Source: MED-G82 sp964342675 (GTDB lineage Bacteria > Pseudomonadota > Gammaproteobacteria > Magnimaribacterales > D2472). From it: 20,838 nt of DNA. The stretch lies in assembly GCA_964342675.1 (NCBI GenBank), contig CAYFFR010000025.1, forward strand, positions 1 to 20,838, written 5' to 3'. Both the position numbers and the translations under genes were made by a program. Below, in pieces: positions 15,210 to 20,838 of this stretch. The stretch's first letter is position 1. Every line of letters starts with the position of its first letter. The notes beneath the pieces were generated by a model, which was not told the origin of the DNA, made no database searches, and saw only the letters and a program-made list of their open reading frames with translations.

Positions 15210-16349
15210 TTAGGAAATTGATTTTATCATTTCCATCGCACTAATGCGTGCTTCTTTATCAGTATTATATATAGATTCAATATCAGTTATTTTAGACCGA
15301 TTAACTTTATCTAAAGTTCCTTCAATAACAGGGTATATTTTATCAAAGGGGATTAAGCCTCTCACAAATGATTCAACTGCCACTTCATTTGTAGCATTAA
15401 AGATTGTCGATAAGCTATCATTGCTTCTAGCTGCTTCCCTAGCCATATTAAAGATAGAATTAGTGTAACTTGGTATCTTTGTAAACTCTAAAATAGTTTC
15501 TGATTGGAATAATTTATCAAATTGAATGTCTAGCCTTCGATTATCGGATATAGCATTTGCAATTGGTATTTCCATGCTCGGATTACTCATATGAGCTATT
15601 GTTGAGCCATCAATATATGTAACCATAGAATGTACAATACTCTGAGGATGTACTAAAACATCAATCTGGTTTTCAGGTATTTTAAATAGATATGATGCTT
15701 CGATTAACTCTAAACATTTATTAACCAACGTTGCAGAGTCTATAGATATCTTAACTCCCATACTCCAATTAGGATGCCTTATAGCATCTTCATAGCTCAC
15801 TTTCTTTAATTCATCTAAAGTGTAGCCAATAAATGGTCCACCTGATGCTGTAATTGTTATATGTGAGACATCGGAGATATCTGCATTATCAGGCAAACAT
15901 TGCACAATAGCATTATGTTCACTATCTAATGGAACCAATGTGCTGGAATATTGGTTACATTGATCTAGCAAAATCTGTCCAGCAGCGACAATAGATTCTT
16001 TATTAGCAACTAAAATTCTTTTGCCTGATTTTGTTGCCGTCATGGTTGTTTCTAATCCTGCAAAACCAGAAATACCACAGATAATGATATCTATATTATC
16101 TGAAATAAAAATATCTTCTAAGCCATCTATAGAGTCAATTAATATAACTGATGAAGGAAAAGGATTACTGGGTAGATTTGTGCTATATACATAACTAGGA
16201 TTAAATTTATTAAGAATTCTATTAGCTTCTTCTATATTCTCATGAAAAGAAAACCCTACTAATTTAAGCTTATCTGGATTTTGTGAAATAACATTCAAAG
16301 CATTACGGCCAATAGTTCCTGTGCCACCTAATATAAAAATATTCTTCAT
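15210..16349 (-). CDS. dxr: 1-deoxy-D-xylulose 5-phosphate reductoisomerase
   Basis: Converts DXP to MEP with NADPH, the committed step of the non-mevalonate isoprenoid pathway that supplies undecaprenyl and quinone side chains. The 379 residues (E. coli 398) start with an NADPH-binding Rossmann motif, GGTGTIG (8-14, commonly GSTGSIG). Also present are LVANKESIV (113-121), LVPLDSEHNA (138-147) with metal ligands Asp142 and Glu144, TASGGPF (167-173), HPNWSMG (192-198) and TLVNKCLELIEA (207-218) with Glu214 (E. coli Glu231). The residue two before this Glu is Cys212 where the family usually has Gly (NKGLE). The ATG overlaps the cdsA stop (ATGA). The position after cdsA, rather than after frr, is the Pseudomonas-type arrangement. 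Confidence 0.98.
   Translation of the reverse strand: MKNIFILGGTGTIGRNALNVISQNPDKLKLVGFSFHENIEEANRILNKFNPSYVYSTNLPSNPFPSSVILIDSIDGLEDIFISDNIDIIICGISGFAGLETTMTATKSGKRILVANKESIVAAGQILLDQCNQYSSTLVPLDSEHNAIVQCLPDNADISDVSHITITASGGPFIGYTLDELKKVSYEDAIRHPNWSMGVKISIDSATLVNKCLELIEASYLFKIPENQIDVLVHPQSIVHSMVTYIDGSTIAHMSNPSMEIPIANAISDNRRLDIQFDKLFQSETILEFTKIPSYTNSIFNMAREAARSNDSLSTIFNATNEVAVESFVRGLIPFDKIYPVIEGTLDKVNRSKITDIESIYNTDKEARISAMEMIKSIS
15213..15234. repeat. inverted repeat at the 3' end of dxr
   Basis: GGAAAT-(T)-GAT-TTT-ATC-ATTTCC on the plus strand: nine base pairs with one bulged base and a 3-nt loop, covering the last codons of dxr and ending 13 nt before the rseP ATG in the direction of transcription. 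Neither side has a T tract, so it is not an intrinsic terminator. It may be chance in AT-rich coding DNA. Confidence 0.4.
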
Positions 16350-17155
16350 ATGATTAGATAAATTAATAAGATGGTGGCAATAGGGAAGACTGCTAAATGT
16401 GAGTCTAACCTATCAAAAATACCACCATGGCCTCTAAGCAATGATCCTGTATCTTTCATTGACTTAGATCGTTTTAAAAAACTCTCAAATATGTCCCCTA
16501 CAAATGCAAAAGGCATGGCTATAACCATTACTAACGCAATAGAGGGATTAATTAAATCAAGGTATAACATGATAGTTAAGGAAATAGAGGCTAATAAAAT
16601 CCCACCTATAAGCCCTTCTAGGCTTTTATTAGGGCTAATTTTAGGAACTAATTTTGTTTTACCAAAAAAGTTACCAAAGAAGTATGCTCCAACATCTATA
16701 AGTGCTGTAATTAAGATCAGGATAAACATAAAGAAAAAGTTATCTATTAAGTCATACTCAAAATATTCCATCATATAAACTCCTGATGATAGAAAGCCTA
16801 CTAGTGCCAAAAATACAAATGGCAAATGGAAGGAGGAAGTAAAAGTTCTAATTGAAGGAAGTAATAAGATTGGACATATCAACCAAAATATTGTGCTGAT
16901 GATAATAAGAATCTTTAGAACATCAGCATCAATAAAATGAATGGATACCAAAATAGATAAGAGTAATATATTTAAAAGAATCTTATTTTTTGATGCTTTG
17001 TAGATCCATTCAAAACCTAAAGAATAGCTTAATAAAAATAAAATAATATTTATGAGATCTTTATTCTGAAGAAAAATTAAGAGAATAATAACCACAGCCA
17101 TGGCCAACCCTATAGGTAACCTACTAATCAGATTTTTATAAAATTCTTTTTCCAA
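16346..17155 (-). CDS. cdsA: phosphatidate cytidylyltransferase (CDP-diacylglycerol synthase)
   Basis: Makes CDP-diacylglycerol from phosphatidate and CTP at the inner membrane, the precursor of all phospholipids. The 269 residues contain about seven or eight hydrophobic membrane segments. The CdsA signature runs from 225 to 251 (SFLKRSKSMKDTGSLL, then GHGGIFDRLD), preceded by SPNKSLEGLIGG (174-185). Arg241 replaces the Pro usually found before GHGG, and DVGAYFFG replaces the usual DTGAYFxG; the acidic, Lys and Arg positions of the signature are kept. The likely start is TTG at 17153-17155, overlapping the end of uppS by 20 nt; it gives the usual short polar N terminus before the first membrane helix. 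Its stop overlaps dxr (ATGA). Confidence 0.96.
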   Translation of the reverse strand: MEKEFYKNLISRLPIGLAMAVVIILLIFLQNKDLINIILFLLSYSLGFEWIYKASKNKILLNILLLSILVSIHFIDADVLKILIIISTIFWLICPILLLPSIRTFTSSFHLPFVFLALVGFLSSGVYMMEYFEYDLIDNFFFMFILILITALIDVGAYFFGNFFGKTKLVPKISPNKSLEGLIGGILLASISLTIMLYLDLINPSIALVMVIAMPFAFVGDIFESFLKRSKSMKDTGSLLRGHGGIFDRLDSHLAVFPIATILLIYLII

Positions 17156-17849
17156 AACGTCTTTCCCTAGAATTAAAAATTTTTAAGCACTCAGAGAACT
17201 CTTCTCGTGAAAAGTCTGGCCACAATGTTTCAAGAAAACAAAGTTCCGTATATGCAAGATGGTACAGCATAAAATTACTAATGCGTTTATCTCCTCCTGT
17301 GCGAATTAATAAATCTAGATCTTTAACCGGAGCTCTAAGATAATTAAAAAAACTTTCTTCATTGAAATCCAACTTATGTTTTTTTGAATCAGATACAATC
17401 CTTGTAACTGCTTGGATGATATCTGCTCTCCCTCCATAACCAATTGCTACATTTAAATTTAATACTGGATTATCACACGATGTCTCATGCATGGCTGCAT
17501 TAGTTTTTTGGATGACGTCTTGTCCAAATGATTCAATATCACCAAAAAAATTTAATTTGACTCTTTGCTCAACCAAGTCAGGGACTTGTTCATCTATAGC
17601 TTGAATAATAAGTTTCTTAATACCAGAAATTTCTTGTTTTGGGCGAGACCAATTCTCGGTACTAAATGCATATATTGTTAAAGAGCTGAGTCTTCTTTCT
17701 ACAGACTCTTCGACTATTTGTCTTACAACTTTAATGCCTTGTTGATGTCCTCGAGTTATTGCAAAGGTGTTCTTGCGAGCCCATCGTCCGTTTCCATCCA
17801 TAATGATGCCTACATTAATTGGGTATGATTGTTTCTTTGTAGATGCCAT
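17136..17849 (-). CDS. uppS: isoprenyl transferase (undecaprenyl diphosphate synthase)
   Basis: cis-Prenyltransferase that extends farnesyl diphosphate with isopentenyl units to C55, the lipid carrier for peptidoglycan and O-antigen. The 237 residues (E. coli 253) include IIMDGNGRWARK (15-26) with catalytic Asp18, TRGHQQG, the YAFSTENWSRP segment, and DLLIRTGGDKRISNFMLYHL followed by AYTELCF and WPDFSREEF, then RERRFG near the C terminus, all family signatures. A Tyr stands where the usual Trp occurs in SNFLLWQ. It starts at the ATG 10 nt after the frr stop; the nucleotides just before it are pyrimidine-rich with no Shine-Dalgarno. It precedes cdsA, and the MEP-pathway gene dxr feeding it lies two genes downstream. 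Confidence 0.98.
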   Translation of the reverse strand: MASTKKQSYPINVGIIMDGNGRWARKNTFAITRGHQQGIKVVRQIVEESVERRLSSLTIYAFSTENWSRPKQEISGIKKLIIQAIDEQVPDLVEQRVKLNFFGDIESFGQDVIQKTNAAMHETSCDNPVLNLNVAIGYGGRADIIQAVTRIVSDSKKHKLDFNEESFFNYLRAPVKDLDLLIRTGGDKRISNFMLYHLAYTELCFLETLWPDFSREEFSECLKIFNSRERRFGKRIL

Positions 17850-17859
17850 GGAGGCAGAA

Positions 17860-18414
17860 TTATATCTCTGTCAGATCAGCTTCTTTCTTTCTTAACTCTT
17901 CATCTACTTTATTTATAAATGAATCGGTAACTTTCTGAACTTCATCTTCAATACGCCTTTGCTCATCCTCAGAGATATCTCCATCTTTTTGACTAACTTT
18001 AGCTGTGTTATTTGCATCACGCCTAATATTTCTGATTGCAATCCTTGAATTTTCGGCTTCATTCCGGGCTTGCTTAATATAATCTTGTCTTGTTTCTTCC
18101 GTAAGATCCGGCATTGTTATTCTAATAGTGTCACCACTTGAATTGGGGGTTATGCCTAAATCTGATTTTAAAATTGATTGTTCAATCTCTGTCATCATAG
18201 ATTTGTCCCAAGGCACAATTGATAGGGTTCTTCCATCTTCTACAGTTATATTGGAGGTTTGGTTTATGGGAGTAGGATTTCCATAATAATCTACCTTAAT
18301 ATCATTTAAGATATTTGGATTAGCTCTTCCCGTTCTAATTTTATTAAATTCGTATCGAAGAGAATCAGCGGACTTCTGCATCTTGGTTGTAATTTCTTTA
18401 ATTATTTCATCCAT
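17860..18414 (-). CDS. frr: ribosome recycling factor
   Basis: RRF splits post-termination ribosomes together with EF-G. The 184 residues (E. coli 185) match throughout: an N-terminal helix with KIRTGRANPNIL (25-36), a beta domain with VDYYGNPTPINQ and SIVPWDKSMM, the ITMPDLTEETR stretch, and the long C-terminal helical bundle arms ending in KVTDSFINKVDEELRKKEAD. The ATG is 4 nt after the pyrH stop and no Shine-Dalgarno is visible (the upstream bases are nearly all A and T), so translation probably depends on coupling to pyrH. The tsf-pyrH-frr order is nearly universal in proteobacteria. Confidence 0.99.
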   Translation of the reverse strand: MDEIIKEITTKMQKSADSLRYEFNKIRTGRANPNILNDIKVDYYGNPTPINQTSNITVEDGRTLSIVPWDKSMMTEIEQSILKSDLGITPNSSGDTIRITMPDLTEETRQDYIKQARNEAENSRIAIRNIRRDANNTAKVSQKDGDISEDEQRRIEDEVQKVTDSFINKVDEELRKKEADLTEI

Positions 18415-18418
18415 ATAT

Positions 18419-19132
18419 CTATGATATTAATGTTCCAACTGATTTACCACTAGCGATATTAGAAAGAGCATCACTTTGACTAAAGTTAAACACTTGTATA
18501 GGAAGACTATTATCTCTTGCTAAAGTTAAAGCTGTAGCATCCATAATCTTTAGGTGTTGTTGTATTACCTCATCATAACTTAGATTATCAAAGAATTTAG
18601 CATTCTGGACTTTTTTCGGATCATCAGAATAAACACCATCAACTTTCGTTGCTTTTAACATCAAGTCAGCTTGAATTTCTATTGCTCGAAGACAGCCCGC
18701 CGTATCGGTAGTAAAAAAAGGATTGCCAGTACCTGCAGTAAAAATTACTACAAAGCCATTATCTAACAGTTGAATAGCTAATCTTCTATCATAATGCTCA
18801 ACTAGACCAGATATAGATATAGCAGACATAACTCTTGTTTTAATACCAGTTCGCTCTAAAGCATCTCTTAAAGCAATACCATTCATTACAGTAGCTAACA
18901 TGCCCATATGATCACCAGCAACTCTATCCATGCCAGCATCACTAAGTTTTTCACCTCTAAATAGATTGCCGCCCCCAATAACAATACCCATTTCTGATCC
19001 AAGAGCTTGACAATCCTTAACCGATTTAGCCATATGATCAAGAATCTTTGGATCTATTCCATGATCATCTTCACCTGCAACAGCTTCACCACTGAACTTA
19101 ACTAGTAATCTTTTATATTTTAGTTCAGACAT
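18419..19132 (-). CDS. pyrH: UMP kinase
   Basis: Phosphorylates UMP to UDP; hexameric, of the amino acid kinase fold, and regulated by GTP and UTP in relatives. From the chosen start (ATG 19130-19132) the protein has 237 residues (E. coli 241), beginning MSELKYKRLLVKFSGEA, which aligns with the usual N terminus. Motifs: GGGNLFRG (53-60), VAGDHMGMLATVMNG (71-85), TAGTGNPFFTTDTAG, LKATKVDGVYSDDP and KIMDATALTLARD. An in-frame ATG 11 codons upstream (19163-19165) lies inside tsf and would add a non-homologous extension, so I reject it. The chosen ATG is 1 nt after the tsf stop (TAAGATG), and stop-start coupling is likely. Confidence 0.97.
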   Translation of the reverse strand: MSELKYKRLLVKFSGEAVAGEDDHGIDPKILDHMAKSVKDCQALGSEMGIVIGGGNLFRGEKLSDAGMDRVAGDHMGMLATVMNGIALRDALERTGIKTRVMSAISISGLVEHYDRRLAIQLLDNGFVVIFTAGTGNPFFTTDTAGCLRAIEIQADLMLKATKVDGVYSDDPKKVQNAKFFDNLSYDEVIQQHLKIMDATALTLARDNSLPIQVFNFSQSDALSNIASGKSVGTLIS

Positions 19133-19133
19133 C

Positions 19134-19982
19134 TTACTTAAGTTGATCTGCAACCTCTTGTGCAAAATCTTTTTCTTTTACTTCAATTCCTTCGCCAACC
19201 ATAAATCTAACCATTTCAAGGACTTCTGTATCATGTTTATGCAAAAGCTCTTGAATAGATTTATCAGGGTCTTTTACAAAAGATTGAGATAATAGTGATA
19301 CTTCTGATAAAAACCTATTGATTTTGCCCTCAACCATTTTATTTTGGATCTGATCATCCTTGCCTGATTCTAAAGCCTGTTTTTTATAAATTTCTTTTTC
19401 TCTATTTAAAGTAGTTTGATCAATATCTTCCTTTTTTATACACATTGGGTTTGATGCAGCAACATGCATGGCTAAATCTTTAGCAAGCTCAGAATTATCA
19501 GAATTAATCGATACTAATGCACCAAGTTTAGAATCTGAGTGCAAATAGGAGCCTATAGTACCTTCCGACTGAAGTATATTTAGTCTTCTAATTTGAATAT
19601 TTTCTCCAATAGACTGCACCAATGCCTCTCTTTCATCTTTCAATGCATCGTTTAATTCTGCAGCTGTATTTACAATACTTTTGGAGACATATTTAGTAAC
19701 CAAGTCGCAAAATTCTAAAAATTTTTGGTCTTTTGCTGCAAAATCTGTTTCAGAATTAACTTCAATAATTGCGGTATAATTTTTACCATTACTCATTAAG
19801 ATCAGTCCGTCTGCTGCTACCCTTTTAGACTTCTTCTCCGCTTTTAATGAGCTATTCGATCTAAGAAGATCTAAGGCCTTCTGAATATCTCCATTTGTTT
19901 CATCAAGTGCTTTTTTGCACTCCATCATACCAACTCCAGAAATCTCTCGAAGTTCTTTAACTTGTGCAGCAGACACGCTCAT
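19134..19982 (-). CDS. tsf: translation elongation factor Ts
   Basis: Nucleotide exchange factor for EF-Tu. The 282 residues (E. coli 283) start with a UBA-like domain containing VKELREISGVGMMECKKAL (8-26) and GDIQKALDLLR (31-41), then the core with SETDFAAKD (78-86), corresponding to the TDFV segment that inserts into EF-Tu, with Ala where Val is usual. Later come LAMHVAASNPMCI and the dimerisation and C-terminal modules ending EKDFAQEVADQL. The ATG overlaps the rpsB stop as ATGA, and a good AGGAG sits 5 nt upstream within the last rpsB codons. In most gammaproteobacteria a longer spacer separates rpsB and tsf. Confidence 0.99.
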   Translation of the reverse strand: MSVSAAQVKELREISGVGMMECKKALDETNGDIQKALDLLRSNSSLKAEKKSKRVAADGLILMSNGKNYTAIIEVNSETDFAAKDQKFLEFCDLVTKYVSKSIVNTAAELNDALKDEREALVQSIGENIQIRRLNILQSEGTIGSYLHSDSKLGALVSINSDNSELAKDLAMHVAASNPMCIKKEDIDQTTLNREKEIYKKQALESGKDDQIQNKMVEGKINRFLSEVSLLSQSFVKDPDKSIQELLHKHDTEVLEMVRFMVGEGIEVKEKDFAQEVADQLK

Positions 19983-20838
19983 GTTTGCTCCTCTTCACTA
20001 TCCTTAGATTTATCAGCTTCTATTTCGTTATCAGTTGTTTTAATTTCTTCTTCCACATTATTAGTGTTTTCTTCAGAATCATCTGATTCTGATGCAGGCT
20101 CTATAACTTCTTTAGAATCAGGTTCCTCTTCATCAGCTGAAGAAACTATATTTAGAACTTTACCCGATGTAACGTTAGTTTTCCTAACAGTAACCATTGG
20201 CGCATCTTCCTCGTCGTTAGCAATTACACCGCCCTTAGAGTTGGTTAATCCAGTTGAACAGGCATCTGCTATTACCTTAGTAATCAACTTAATTGATCTT
20301 ATTGCATCGTCATTGCCAGGAATAATGTTATCAATGCCCTCTGGATCAGAGTTGGTATCTACTAAGGCAATGATAGGTATTCCCATTTTTTTAGCTTCTG
20401 TAACAGCTATCTTTTCGTAATTTACATCTATTACAAATAAAGCATCAGGAAGGCCCTTCATATCTTTTATTCCTCCAATAGCAGACTTTAATTTTTCATG
20501 TTCTTTAGTGATGTCTAAGGCCTCTTTTTTTGATAGCTTATTAATTCTTCCTGTTGATATCATTTCATCAATGTCAAGTAGTCTTCTGACAGAACCTCTG
20601 ATGGTTTTCCAATTAGTTAAAGTGCCGCCAAGCCATCTCTTATCTACATAAGGGAATCCTAAAGCTGTTGCTTCTTCTCTAATAGTTTTTGATGCTGAAC
20701 GTTTAGTTCCAACAAATAAAACTTTGTTGCCTCTAGAACAAATTGATTCGGCTTTTGATGCAGCTGCACTTAGATGCTCTCTAGTTAGTTCTAGATTAAT
20801 AATGCTAATTTTTTTTCTGGTATCAAAGATAAATGGTT
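19979..20838 (-). CDS. rpsB: 30S ribosomal protein S2 with long acidic C-terminal tail (5' end outside window)
   Basis: 285 residues are visible. The frame continues past the right edge; the first in-window residues PFIFDTRKKISIINLE correspond to about residue 28 of E. coli S2, so only the start and some 27 codons are missing. Core motifs: KVLFVGTKRSASKTI, RWLGGTLTNWKTIR, KEALDITKEHEKL, LGGIKDM-like AIGGIKDMKGLPDALFVID, VDTNSDPEGID and IPGNDDAIRSIKL. After the point where E. coli S2 has about 20-30 more residues, this protein has about 88, and roughly 23 of the last 51 are Asp or Glu (19982-20134). The tail stays in frame up to a stop that overlaps tsf, so it is not a frameshift. An internal ATG at 20561-20563 is not the start, as S2 homology extends well upstream of it. 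Confidence 0.98.
   Translation of the reverse strand, partial: PFIFDTRKKISIINLELTREHLSAAASKAESICSRGNKVLFVGTKRSASKTIREEATALGFPYVDKRWLGGTLTNWKTIRGSVRRLLDIDEMISTGRINKLSKKEALDITKEHEKLKSAIGGIKDMKGLPDALFVIDVNYEKIAVTEAKKMGIPIIALVDTNSDPEGIDNIIPGNDDAIRSIKLITKVIADACSTGLTNSKGGVIANDEEDAPMVTVRKTNVTSGKVLNIVSSADEEEPDSKEVIEPASESDDSEENTNNVEEEIKTTDNEIEADKSKDSEEEQT
19988..19992 (-). promoter_or_regulatory. tsf ribosome binding site inside the rpsB tail
   Basis: AGGAG formed by the Glu-Glu-Gln codons GAG GAG CAA of the S2 tail, 5 nt before the tsf ATG. It is one of the strongest Shine-Dalgarno sequences in the window and decides the tsf start. Confidence 0.75.

Noticed and set aside
16371..16778. 135-codon open frame on the plus strand
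   Set aside because: It lies fully antisense to the well-supported cdsA, its translation looks like no family I know, and AT-rich membrane-protein genes often leave open shadow frames.
17859..17864. Perfect TATAAT on the minus strand just before uppS
   Set aside because: No -35-like hexamer at normal distance; it overlaps the frr stop codon in AT-rich DNA where such hexamers occur often.
19133..19165. ATG at 19163-19165 as the pyrH start
   Set aside because: The 11 extra residues have no counterpart in UMP kinases and would overlap tsf by 32 nt; the ATG at 19130-19132 gives the normal N terminus.
19962..20420. 152-codon plus-strand open frame rich in Ser and Leu
   Set aside because: It is the mirror of the acidic S2 tail: Asp/Glu codons read backwards give Ser/Leu-type codons. 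No independent support.
1..20838. A mobile element, defence system, CRISPR array or novel gene cluster
   Set aside because: Every stretch is accounted for by recognised core genes of uniform base composition; no direct repeats, transposase, integrase or unexplained gene was found.

Overview
This window is a stretch of core chromosome from an AT-rich bacterium, by eye roughly one-third GC. The gene order rpsB-tsf-pyrH-frr-uppS-cdsA-dxr-rseP-bamA-skp-lpxD-fabZ-lpxA-lpxB-rnhB-dnaE-accA-tilS is the classic gammaproteobacterial cluster. With uppS-cdsA before dxr and tilS after accA, it matches the Pseudomonas-type order as I remember it rather than that of E. coli. Low GC, almost no intergenic DNA and gammaproteobacterial protein sequences suggest a streamlined marine gammaproteobacterium, perhaps of the SAR86 kind. 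That lineage guess comes from memory and the sequence does not prove it.

Layout: positions 1-855 (+) hold the 3' part of leuA (2-isopropylmalate synthase, long form). It meets, tail to tail with an 8-bp overlap, a series of 19 genes that all lie on the minus strand and run to the right-hand edge. In transcription order these are: rpsB (cut by the window edge), tsf, pyrH, frr (translation and UMP kinase); uppS, cdsA, dxr (undecaprenyl carrier, CDP-diacylglycerol, MEP isoprenoid pathway); rseP, bamA, skp (envelope stress protease, outer-membrane protein assembly, periplasmic chaperone); lpxD, fabZ, lpxA, lpxB (lipid A and fatty acid synthesis); rnhB, dnaE (RNase HII, replicative polymerase); accA (malonyl-CoA supply); tilS (tRNA-Ile modification); and a crotonase-family gene. 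Neighbouring genes are separated by 10 nt or less or overlap. The one exception is a 59-nt gap between bamA and skp. The series can be read as one very long operon linking translation, isoprenoid carrier, phospholipid, outer membrane and DNA replication.

There are no tRNA or rRNA genes, mobile elements, CRISPR arrays or foreign-looking genes, and I found no undescribed multi-gene system. The points worth a second look are protein-level: a thrombospondin-3-like calcium motif and cysteine pairs in the surface loops of BamA; an LpxA acyl-ruler substitution predicting a short lipid A acyl chain; a crotonase without the hydratase glutamates; a long acidic tail on ribosomal protein S2 whose codons also carry the tsf ribosome binding site; and a short TilS. 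Several genes (tilS, bamA, cdsA, lpxB) appear to use TTG or GTG starts.
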